A DNA stretch of 38,777 nt from Clostridiales bacterium UBA1758. Lineage in GTDB: Bacteria > Bacillota > Clostridia > Oscillospirales > UBA1758. The notes beneath the pieces were generated by a model that was given only the letters and a program-made list of their open reading frames with translations, had not been told where the DNA came from and did no database searches. Position numbers and translations under genes: made by a program. Shown piece by piece: positions 1 through 5,872 of the stretch; position 1 is the stretch's first letter; the number at the start of each line of letters is the position of its first letter. The stretch covers positions 1 through 38,777 of the forward strand of contig DCHG01000002.1 of NCBI GenBank assembly GCA_002315595.1. The letters are read 5' to 3'.

Positions 1-178
1 TCAAACACAGGGCATCATACAAGGCTCTGCGCTCCTGCCGGAGATACCGTTCCTGCCGCCGTCCCCAGATTCCGATTGGCTGTTTTTCCTCCTGCGGTAC
101 GGACAAGCACGGGAGGTAATAGTCTCCGTGAAGCTCATACCAAAGGCCGTTGTTCTCATCAAATATGTACTGTTCCAT
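1..178 (-). CDS. tnpV: TnpV-like transposon protein, 3' part outside window
   Basis: The minus strand encodes a protein beginning MEQYIFDENNGLWYELHGDY and continuing with IGIWGRRQERYLRQERRALY, which I recognise as the N-terminal half of TnpV, a small protein of unknown mechanism carried by clostridial transposons. The start at 178 is preceded by GAAAGGA at good spacing. About 59 codons are visible before the left edge, roughly half of the usual 110-130 residues. The gene signals that mobile DNA abuts or once abutted this chromosome segment. Transcription runs out of the window, so partner genes cannot be seen. Identification is from remembered family sequence. Confidence 0.75.
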   Translation of the reverse strand, partial: MEQYIFDENNGLWYELHGDYYLPCLSVPQEEKQPIGIWGRRQERYLRQERRALYDALCL

Positions 179-564
179 AATCGTGTCCTTTCTGATTTTG
201 CTCCGAGATCTGCTGCTCCCGTTGTCGTCCACAGCCCTGGGCTGCCGTGGGCAATCAGCGAGTAAGCAGCAAATCACGGAATTTGAGGTTGATTCCACGA
301 TTATCTATTCTTCGGAGAATGTTCTGAAATCAGCAGATTTACATTGAAAATCAAGCATTTTTCACTTAATTTGTATCATTTTTCTTGCAGTGCTGCTTGC
401 AGTCTCATGTTCTCCAAGAGATAATCGCAGTTCAGCAAGCGCTAATTGCTTCACGGAAAACACAAACTGCATACAAAAAGCACGGAAATCACCGATTTCC
501 GTGCTTTTTTCATGTAACCGATATGTGGTGCCGGTCATTGATATGATAGACAACTGATTGATAC
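179..564. other. Intergenic stretch, no gene recognised
   Basis: About 390 bases between tnpV and the first rightward promoter. Short open frames exist on both strands but have no ribosome binding site or recognisable product. The only structured element is the hairpin at 478-510. The stretch may include the end of the mobile element that carried tnpV, but no terminal inverted repeat was identified. Confidence 0.5.
478..510. terminator. Strong intrinsic terminator hairpin, probably bidirectional
   Basis: A perfect 13-bp stem (AAGCACGGAAATC with its complement) closes a 3-base ACC loop. It is followed by a T run on the plus strand and, read the other way, by TTTTTG. No complete gene ends just before it on either strand, so it probably served a gene lost from or outside this stretch, or insulates the operon that begins at 565. 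Confidence 0.75.
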
Positions 565-593
565 TTGACAAGCCCACTTGTCGTTTGTATACT
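565..593 (+). promoter_or_regulatory. Sigma-A type promoter for the nucleoside hydrolase-like gene
   Basis: TTGACA at 565-570 and TATACT at 588-593 are separated by exactly 17 bases. The AGGAGG ribosome binding site at 649-654 and the ATG at 660 follow, giving a leader of about 60 nt. It probably drives both the nucleoside hydrolase-like gene and the GH43-like gene downstream. Confidence 0.75.
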
Positions 594-659
594 GAAATCG
601 ATACGAAACATCAAAAAGCGCGGAAAATATCTTTGGGCACCCTTTTGCAGGAGGAAAAC

Positions 660-1673
660 ATGAAAAAAATCATTCTCGACATCAACATCGACGGCGACTG
701 TACCAACCTCTGTTCACTTGCCGTTCTGAACATCCTAAAAAACGAAGGTGAAGCGGAAATTCTTGCAACGACGGCTTGTTATAAATCTCCGCTCGCCACC
801 GGCTGTATCAAAGCAATTAACCGCTATTACGGCAATCCCGATATTCCCGTCGGCATTCTGCATTGTCAAGACGAGACGCACCCGACTTCTTTCCCGAGTT
901 ATATCAATCAGATTTTCTGCCCCGACCACCCATTTGGTGAGGACGCCGAAGACACGGTATCCGTCCTACGACGCGTGCTTTCCGCCCAAGAGGATGACAG
1001 CGTAGTATTTGTGGTCGCCGGTTGCTTTGCCTCTGCCGCAGCGCTTCTGCAAAGTGAACCCGATAGCATTTCTCCTCTTTCCGGGCACGATTTGTGCCAT
1101 CGCAAGATTTCGCGCATCGTAGCCATGGCCGGCGCATTTGACACTTTCAAAAAAGAAGAGGTATTCCCGGAAAACAATGTTGTCGTACAGATTCCGGCGG
1201 CCAAGTATGTCACTGAAAACTGGAAAAAGGAATTTGTGTTCTCCGGCTTTGAAATCGGTCAACGCATTCAGACACTGAAGGAATTCCGCCACTTCGGCCC
1301 GTTCGAAAACCCGCTTCAACTGGCATACAATCTCCTTGACGCTTCTCGTAACCTTCCTCTCGGCGACAATCAAAGTTGGGATCAGACCGCGGTGCTGGAG
1401 GGCGTTCGTCCGGGGCAGTATTTCAATTATCACGAGTATGGCCGCATCCATGTAACCGACGACGGCATCACCGAATGGGTGCCCGAATCGGGCGGCAGAA
1501 TGACATTCCTTGTACCCAAGGTAAACCTCCTCGATGTCAGAGCGGTGATCAATGACATGATTTTCCCCGAGTGGAGACAATACGAGCATTTCTACCGTCC
1601 TTTTATGGAAAACCCGCAGGGTTTTGCACTCAAGAGTCTCGTGAGTCGGTTTCCTGGTGAAGAAGAACTGTAA
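660..1673 (+). CDS. Nucleoside hydrolase-like protein (IunH superfamily, altered metal site)
   Basis: This 337-residue protein starts MKKIILDINIDGDC. It matches the opening strand and Asp-rich loop of inosine-uridine-type nucleoside hydrolases, which hydrolyse the N-glycosidic bond of ribonucleosides using a calcium ion held by a DxDxxxDD loop. Here the loop reads D7, N9, D13, C14, so two of the four usual acidic ligands are replaced. Fold membership is therefore likelier than classical nucleosidase activity. The start is set by AGGAGG six bases upstream; in-frame codons further upstream lie over the promoter and are not coding. The GH43-like gene follows after 71 bases and is probably co-transcribed. 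No signal peptide is evident, so it should act in the cytoplasm, perhaps on an unusual glycoside. Confidence 0.65.
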   Translation: MKKIILDINIDGDCTNLCSLAVLNILKNEGEAEILATTACYKSPLATGCIKAINRYYGNPDIPVGILHCQDETHPTSFPSYINQIFCPDHPFGEDAEDTVSVLRRVLSAQEDDSVVFVVAGCFASAAALLQSEPDSISPLSGHDLCHRKISRIVAMAGAFDTFKKEEVFPENNVVVQIPAAKYVTENWKKEFVFSGFEIGQRIQTLKEFRHFGPFENPLQLAYNLLDASRNLPLGDNQSWDQTAVLEGVRPGQYFNYHEYGRIHVTDDGITEWVPESGGRMTFLVPKVNLLDVRAVINDMIFPEWRQYEHFYRPFMENPQGFALKSLVSRFPGEEEL

Positions 1674-1744
1674 GTTTCTTCTGCCAGACGCTACCGACAA
1701 GCATAAAAACACAAATCAAATTAAAAAACGGAGAGAATAACAAT

Positions 1745-2365
1745 ATGGTACTATTTCAAGGAAACGATGTTTTTGCTTACAGAGATCCAACCTGTACCTT
1801 TTTCCGGGGCAAATACTATCTCTTTTTTACGCTCAGCGAAAAAGAGAATGGCTATATGTATAACCGTGTTGCCATGAGTTCTTCCGAGGATCTGTTTCAT
1901 TGGAGTACGCCGAAGTTTTTGACAAAAAAAGACCGAAATTTGAATTTTTGCAGTCCGGGGAATGTGATATGCCAAGGCGATGATTATGTACTGTGTATTA
2001 CCTCTTATCCCATGCCCCAACCCTTTGCCGAATATCCATTTGCAAATGAAACGGCGCGCATCTATACAATGCGTACAAAGGATTTTGAAACATTTTCCGA
2101 ACCGCAGATGCTACTCCCAAAAGGGGACACTCCGGCGGAAGAATTGGGCAGAATGATCGATCCGTATATCATACAGAAGGAAGATTTCTATTATCTTTTC
2201 TACAAGCAAAACGGGGCTAGTTTTTCCCGTTCCAAGGATTTACAACATTGGGAGTATCTGGGGCACGCAAATGTTGGGGAAAATGTCTGTGTTTTGCAAT
2301 TTTCCGGAGAATATTTGATGTTGCATCAATTCTTTTGTCGAGCGGCTCACAACAGCCATAGTTAA
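1745..2365 (+). CDS. GH43/GH32-like beta-propeller glycosidase, C-terminus replaced at a deletion junction
   Basis: The 206-residue product begins with an FAYRDPTC segment and has repeated blades with SSEDLFHW and SRSKDLQHWEYLG motifs. These are typical of five-bladed beta-propeller glycosidases of the GH43/GH32 type, which trim arabinose, xylose or galactose side chains. Such proteins normally exceed 280 residues. Here homologous-looking sequence stops near EYLMLH (about residue 194), and the last 12 residues are simply the antisense reading of the neighbouring URO-D gene. At least one blade is missing, so the protein is probably inactive. A GGAGAG ribosome binding site precedes the ATG. It is likely co-transcribed with the upstream hydrolase. 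No secretion signal is visible. Confidence 0.6.
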   Translation: MVLFQGNDVFAYRDPTCTFFRGKYYLFFTLSEKENGYMYNRVAMSSSEDLFHWSTPKFLTKKDRNLNFCSPGNVICQGDDYVLCITSYPMPQPFAEYPFANETARIYTMRTKDFETFSEPQMLLPKGDTPAEELGRMIDPYIIQKEDFYYLFYKQNGASFSRSKDLQHWEYLGHANVGENVCVLQFSGEYLMLHQFFCRAAHNSHS

Positions 2366-3254
2366 CCCAACCGAAGCGATCGTAAAGCGGCTTCATATAC
2401 TGAATTTCAAATTCATCGTGCATCCGTGGTGAAACCTCAGAGAAAATCTGCGCGGCACCTGAAATCCAACAATCCGATGCCTTGATATGATTTTGATCAA
2501 TCGCATACCATTTCGGTTCGTCGACATAAGTCTCCATGCAGTGACAGATAGAGCCTTGACCCGCCTGCAAGAGGTTCTGCTCCTCATACTGATCAATCAA
2601 ATCCATTTCGATGGCAACAAGCCGCTTCATCAACGTATGGAGATATTCGGGTTCGTCATAAAATGAATACAGGATTTTTTCCGCGCCTCTCCAAAAGACG
2701 AGACGATCCCAAAGTGCCGCCCAAATCATGACGCCCTCTGCACGCAACGGAAGAATATCGCCCATTAAATCGGCATAATAATCATGGACTTTCTCCGTTG
2801 CTTCCGCATCATATTTAATCTTACAGAAATGCAGTTTTTCCATAGATGCTTCATCTGGGAGCTGATCGACAAACAGATGAGTTGAAGCGCCGCTTACGTC
2901 GGCTTCGTCTGTTGAAATTCCGTTTGAAATGCCGCAGCCACTGTTTGAAAACTGCTTCGGGTATGTAAAAAACGGAGTCAGCACCATGTCGCCTCGAAAA
3001 TGGCGATATTTATACAAAATCAAGCGCAATCTGTTTTCAATTTCACGAAGCGCCGGATCAGTACAAAGACAGGTCAACTCGCCGTCACGGTTAAGTTCCT
3101 GCAACGGAAGTTGGTCAAGAAGAATCGTCGGGCGTGCATGAGCGTCAAGGGAATTGAGGCGTCCCCAATTTCGCGCAATTTCCTTTTGACTGTCACAGCC
3201 GGCAATTTCCGCATACTGCTTCACCAGATCTCTTACGAGTTCTCTTTCATTCAT
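2217..3254 (-). CDS. Uroporphyrinogen decarboxylase-like (URO-D/MtaA fold) protein, 3' truncated
   Basis: The 345-residue product resembles URO-D superfamily TIM barrels that clostridia use in corrinoid methyl transfer or other uncharacterised roles. It is not canonical HemE of heme synthesis. Recognisable segments are MVLTPFFTYPK, the CHCMETYVDEP stretch, KASDCWISGAAQIFSEVSP and the YGCCEPLDKRID block. In relatives I remember, YGCCEPL is followed by a helix, an SPW motif and 70-80 more residues. Here the homology ends at LDKRID and the final 36 or so residues are antisense of the GH43-like gene. It is therefore truncated and perhaps non-functional. AAAGGAG precedes the ATG. No corrinoid protein gene is nearby. 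Confidence 0.6.
   Translation of the reverse strand: MNERELVRDLVKQYAEIAGCDSQKEIARNWGRLNSLDAHARPTILLDQLPLQELNRDGELTCLCTDPALREIENRLRLILYKYRHFRGDMVLTPFFTYPKQFSNSGCGISNGISTDEADVSGASTHLFVDQLPDEASMEKLHFCKIKYDAEATEKVHDYYADLMGDILPLRAEGVMIWAALWDRLVFWRGAEKILYSFYDEPEYLHTLMKRLVAIEMDLIDQYEEQNLLQAGQGSICHCMETYVDEPKWYAIDQNHIKASDCWISGAAQIFSEVSPRMHDEFEIQYMKPLYDRFGWVNYGCCEPLDKRIDATSNILRKIAKHRHFPQHLRAPDTPNVVNPWNGKN
2318..2345. other. Deletion or recombination junction joining two convergent truncated genes
   Basis: Left of about 2,325 the plus strand encodes the GH43-like propeller. Right of about 2,328 the minus strand encodes the URO-D-like barrel. Both frames continue across the boundary only as antisense of the other gene until chance stop codons at 2,363-2,365 and 2,217-2,219. 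There is no intergenic space and no repeat of any length, only the short string catcaa shared at the seam. This is what a deletion spanning the 3' ends of two convergent genes leaves; an assembly chimera would look the same. Confidence 0.6.
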
Positions 3255-3299
3255 CGAAAATCTCCTTTATCATTCCGACACCGTTCGGGTTAAATTTAT

Positions 3300-3308
3300 A
3301 CTATACCA
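3300..3308 (-). promoter_or_regulatory. Possible extended -10 promoter for the URO-D-like gene
   Basis: On the minus strand this reads TGGTATAGT, an extended -10 box, about 45 bases upstream of the start codon at 3254. A weak -35 (TTCAAG) lies 18 bases further upstream. The evidence is position and motif only. Confidence 0.35.
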
Positions 3309-3707
3309 TGTCTTTGCCGTTTTCTTGAAGTATTTTTCTCTTTTTTGAAATATATCGCGATTTGCAGGAGTTTCGTATATAATACATGTATCAAATTCCG
3401 TGGAAAAGGGTGTGGCGACGAACGACCGACAAAAAAGTCGAATTGGCCGAAAGACTTGCGCATACGCGAAAAAAATGACTGCGGGAAACCCGAGTCGCAG
3501 AAATTACAATCGCTGCCGGATGACGATCGTCCTAAACTTCCATCTTCGTCCTTGATGAGTGATGATGCGTATCAACCCGAAGGCCGTTGACGTTATATCC
3601 CTCCCGCCAAAAGAAAAATCAAATGATATGATTTTCCGATTTGTGCTCGTTGCGAATGTCATTCTCTTTCTTATCGCAATGTTCAATCTTTTCAGACTAT
3701 GGCGCCG
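3309..3707. other. Intergenic stretch between URO-D-like and isomerase-like genes
   Basis: About 400 bases without a convincing gene. A TATAAT lies at 3378-3383 but lacks a -35 at normal spacing. A 30-codon frame at 3386-3478 (MYQIPWKR...) has no ribosome binding site. A CGGG-AAA-CCCG mini-hairpin is present near 3483. Another frame at 3559-3777 has one hydrophobic segment but runs antisense into the isomerase gene and has no ribosome binding site. The stretch may be debris of a decayed gene, but I recognise nothing. Confidence 0.4.
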
Positions 3708-4505
3708 TTATAGAACAGCGGCTAATTTTTCAATGCTACCGAATATTCCCCGTCTGCCGTCCATCAACTTTTCATAGCGATTCGGTTCAAGTTCCAGTTG
3801 ATACACGCCCCGATAATTCGGCCGAATGGCCGAGATATACTCCTCCAGCGGCAGCGCTCCGCTTTGCAACGGAAAATGAGTCGTATATCCCGTTTCGGTC
3901 GCATACAGCGCGTGAATATGGGTGTGAATGACTCGGTTTGAGAACCGTTCCGGCGGCAAGATAGGGTGTTCCCACGACTTCGTCGCCCATGCAAAATGTC
4001 CGAAATCAAAGCAGATCCCCGCGTACTGCGGCTTGGCTTCTTCGATCACGCGCATAACAAAATCGGCACTGTCTCCATCGGAATGATCCGGCATGAGACG
4101 GTTGTTTTCCAGTGCCAGCATCGCTCCGTTTTGATCACGGTCGATGACGCCGGCAAGCGTCTCCATCATGCGTCGATTGTCATCAAAAAGAATTGTGCCG
4201 CTTACCGGGTGCAGTACCAAAATCATCTTTTCCTGCTTTTGAGCCTTCAATATTTCCTTCAACGGCGCAAAAACATCACAAACAGCAGTCGTTACCGATC
4301 GTGGAGAGGTGTGGACGGATATCTGCATTCCGTGTCTCCACACACGGGTTGCCGCGACGAAAACCGACTGTGCATCCTGCTCGGCAGGAACGGGACGCAG
4401 TTCGATATTGCGCACACCCTGCTCAAATAAGTCATCAAGAAACCGATCCGAACCGAGATCCCGACCGCTAACAAGTTCCGAAAACGGCAAAGAAACACCT
4501 ATCAT
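3708..4505 (-). CDS. Sugar phosphate isomerase/epimerase family TIM barrel (AP endonuclease 2 fold)
   Basis: The 265-residue protein fits the xylose-isomerase-like TIM barrel family. It starts MIGVSLPFSELVSGRD, has beta strands ending in candidate metal ligands (Glu in MLALENNR, Asp/His in GICFDFGHF, His in VIHTHIHA, Glu in VYQLELEP), and is of normal length. Members isomerise or epimerise sugars, keto-sugars or myo-inositol derivatives using a divalent metal; the substrate here cannot be told. GGGAGAA lies 6 bases before the ATG and a promoter sits at 4550-4578. It is transcribed alone, leftward, with no clear terminator. Its closeness to glycosidase genes suggests a role in using released sugars. 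Confidence 0.7.
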   Translation of the reverse strand: MIGVSLPFSELVSGRDLGSDRFLDDLFEQGVRNIELRPVPAEQDAQSVFVAATRVWRHGMQISVHTSPRSVTTAVCDVFAPLKEILKAQKQEKMILVLHPVSGTILFDDNRRMMETLAGVIDRDQNGAMLALENNRLMPDHSDGDSADFVMRVIEEAKPQYAGICFDFGHFAWATKSWEHPILPPERFSNRVIHTHIHALYATETGYTTHFPLQSGALPLEEYISAIRPNYRGVYQLELEPNRYEKLMDGRRGIFGSIEKLAAVL

Positions 4506-4549
4506 ATCTATTTCTCCCGAAATGTTTATTTTGTTTCGTTTGTGTTTTC

Positions 4550-4578
4550 ACTTTACCATTTGACGGGCAAAAAATCAA
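4550..4578 (-). promoter_or_regulatory. Promoter of the isomerase/epimerase-like gene
   Basis: The minus strand has TTGATT (4573-4578), a 17-base spacer and TAAAGT (4550-4555), followed about 45 bases later by the start codon at 4505. Confidence 0.6.
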
Positions 4579-4649
4579 GTTTTTATTTTTCGCTTCTGTC
4601 TTTATTTTTTCGCATTTCAAAAAGTTTTTCATAAAAATCGAAAAAACCC

Positions 4650-4679
4650 TTGACAAACCCACCTATCATATAGTAAAAT
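4650..4679 (+). promoter_or_regulatory. Promoter of the tRNA-Met/tRNA-Glu transcript
   Basis: TTGACA (4650-4655), an 18-base spacer and TAAAAT (4674-4679) end 28 bases before the tRNA-Met 5' end. This is the right placement for a stable-RNA promoter. Confidence 0.7.
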
Positions 4680-4707
4680 AACGCTTGTACCGCAATGCGG
4701 CACATTT

Positions 4708-4783
4708 GGCGGCATAGCTCAGAGGCTAGAGCAACCGGTTCATACCCGGTCGGTCGTGGGTTCAAGTCCAACTGCCGCTACCA
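4708..4783 (+). tRNA. tRNA-Met (anticodon CAT, elongator type)
   Basis: A 76-base cloverleaf with encoded CCA. The acceptor stem GGCGGCA/TGCCGCT closes with a G1-U72 wobble, as I recall for the Bacillus elongator tRNA-Met. It has a D-arm AGCTCAGAGGCTAGAGC, an anticodon loop TTCATAC and a T-arm GTTCAAGTC. The G1-U72 pair and the anticodon stem argue against the initiator tRNA. A lysidine-modified tRNA-Ile (CAT) is a less likely alternative. Confidence 0.93.
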
Positions 4784-4816
4784 ATCTTGCGAGAACCAAT
4801 CACTCGCAAGCAATAT

Positions 4817-4891
4817 GGCCCGTTGGTCAAGCGGTTAAGACACGGCCCTTTCACGGCTGTAACATGGGTTCGAGTCCCGTACGGGTCACCA
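4817..4891 (+). tRNA. tRNA-Glu (anticodon TTC)
   Basis: A 75-base cloverleaf with encoded CCA. The acceptor stem GGCCCGT/ACGGGTC, anticodon loop CTTTCAC and T-loop GTTCGAGTC closely match the standard bacterial tRNA-Glu. It lies 33 bases after tRNA-Met, probably on the same transcript, and is followed directly by an intrinsic terminator. Confidence 0.95.
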
Positions 4892-4930
4892 AAGCCTCTA
4901 AACGAAAGTTTAGAGGCTTTATTTTTATTG
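4891..4930 (+). terminator. Intrinsic terminator of the tRNA-Met/Glu transcript
   Basis: A 13-bp stem (AAAGCCTCTAAAC with its complement) has a GAAA tetraloop and a T-rich tail. It begins right at the tRNA-Glu CCA end. Confidence 0.9.
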
Positions 4931-4954
4931 TCGGGCTTTCGCGATGCTTTTTTC

Positions 4955-4983
4955 TTGACACCGCCCCGATTTTCTGTTATACT
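4955..4983 (+). promoter_or_regulatory. Promoter of tRNA-Val
   Basis: TTGACA (4955-4960), a 17-base spacer and TATACT (4978-4983) end 12 bases before the tRNA-Val 5' end. The boxes and spacing are the same as in the promoter at 565-593. Confidence 0.8.
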
Positions 4984-4995
4984 TTTAATATGTTC

Positions 4996-5072
4996 GGAGG
5001 CTTAGCTCAGCTGGTTAGAGCGCCTGCTTCACACGCAGGAGGTCACTGGTTCGAGTCCAGCAGTCTCCACCA
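4996..5072 (+). tRNA. tRNA-Val (anticodon CAC)
   Basis: A 77-base cloverleaf with encoded CCA. It has acceptor stem GGAGGCT/AGTCTCC, D-arm AGCTCAGCTGGTTAGAGC, anticodon loop TTCACAC and T-loop GTTCGAGTC. It has its own promoter. A decayed phage-like remnant lies just downstream, so this gene is a candidate past attachment site. I found no second copy of its 3' end between 5,073 and 5,870. Confidence 0.94.
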
Positions 5073-5116
5073 AACGATGACAGTTCGATATAAATCATTG
5101 TATTTGACGGGCTGTT

Positions 5117-5178
5117 TGTGTTCAGGGTTTTGCTGAACACATCATAAAAGACTCACCTTTACGGTGAGTCTTTTTTAT
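5117..5178. terminator. Tandem hairpins and intrinsic terminator after tRNA-Val
   Basis: A first stem pairs TGTGTTCAG with CTGAACACA around position 5129. A second, stronger stem (AAAAGACTCACC, loop TTTAC) at 5146-5174 is followed by a T-rich tail on the plus strand. The second is a good terminator for tRNA-Val and, read the other way, for the remnant to its right. Confidence 0.75.
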
Positions 5179-5197
5179 TAAACTCCGAGAAGTTTTT

Positions 5198-5470
5198 TCA
5201 GGTCGCAGATCCGCAGGAACCGTCAGGATCAGGGCCGTGCTCTCTCTGATAGTTTCCCTTGGTGACATAGAAGTAATACCTGTGACCTTTGTCACGATAC
5301 CGACATGATCAGGATTCCCAGTGTTGTCTCCGATTCCGCTGTCCTGCCAGTCGTACATACACATATCGCCGATCTGAGGTTTGTAGCTGTCGCTCTCCTG
5401 CCAGCGTTCAAGCTTTTTAGTCAGTTTTATATCTTTCTGCTTCCATGCCTCTGATATAATCGAGATCTTC
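5198..5470 (-). pseudogene. CHAP-domain cell wall hydrolase remnant, frameshifted
   Basis: One minus frame reads ERWQESDSYKPQIGDMCMYD and then a stretch ending DHVGIVTKVTG, the core of a CHAP-type peptidoglycan amidase/endopeptidase as found in phage lysins and conjugative elements. After KVTG the match jumps to another frame (YYFYVTKGNYQREHG) and reaches a stop at 5198-5200, so at least one frameshift lies near 5,270. Upstream, the catalytic cysteine region is absent and another frame change occurs near 5,420. The conserved His of DHVG remains. This is a broken C-terminal fragment, not a working enzyme. Confidence 0.6.
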
Positions 5471-5785
5471 CTTTGTGGATATCTTGTTAACAGTAACCTT
5501 TTCCGTGCTATTGTTGTTGATTTCGCTCTCACGTTCAGAATCGGAAATAGTAGTTTCATTGTCGCGGCGCTGGTACTGAACTTGACTTTCTGCTTGGTTT
5601 TGTGTTACGATTTCATTGGAAGTGAAAGCATCACCTCCGTCATGACGAGTGAGTGTAGGCATGGCGGTAGTAGCATTGGAAGAGTCGTAAACCTCTCCAG
5701 TTGCATATGCTTTCACTTCTTTTTCATTTTCCCATCCCGTCAATACCCAACTGTTGTCAGTCGGCTCTTTTGAAGGGATAACTAT
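5417..5785 (-). pseudogene. Phage-type protein fragment, possibly the tail of a barnase-like/polyvalent protein
   Basis: The frame open from 5785 leftward reads SWVLTGWENEKEVK, then a Ser/Thr-rich low-complexity stretch with PTLTRHDGGDAFTSNEI. This resembles the C-terminal tails of phage polyvalent proteins carrying barnase/EndoU-like nuclease domains, a resemblance I recall but cannot verify here. It begins after a stop codon at 5786-5788 without a credible start or ribosome binding site. It then runs into the CHAP fragment in a different frame (ISTKEDLDYIRGMEAERYKTD, stop at 5417). I read it as the eroded end of a prophage or integrative element. Confidence 0.35.
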
Positions 5786-5838
5786 TCACTCTTCACCAAA
5801 AAAAGATCGATTTCGGGGAAGTAACCTAATATCACAGC

Positions 5839-5870
5839 AACGCCACCGGGGATTTCCTCGGTGGCGTTTG
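5839..5870. terminator. Hairpin 3' of the GH35 gene
   Basis: A 10-bp GC-rich stem (AACGCCACCG with its complement) with about a 10-base loop lies directly beyond the GH35 stop codon. The better T tail (TTTGTCTT) is on the plus strand. On the minus strand the stem lacks a U tract, so termination of GH35 would rest mainly on the stem. Confidence 0.5.
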
Positions 5871-5872
5871 TC

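Noticed and set aside
362..577. A 71-codon leftward frame
   Set aside because: It runs through the terminator hairpin at 478-510 and over the promoter at 565, so it is not a plausible gene.
3345..3777. Small open frames including one with a hydrophobic segment, and a 30-codon frame at 3386
   Set aside because: None has a ribosome binding site or promoter at correct spacing, and one overlaps the 3' end of the isomerase gene in antisense.
5073..5870. A duplicated tRNA-Val 3' end marking an attachment site
   Set aside because: No second copy of the T-arm and acceptor sequence was found downstream, so an att site cannot be claimed.
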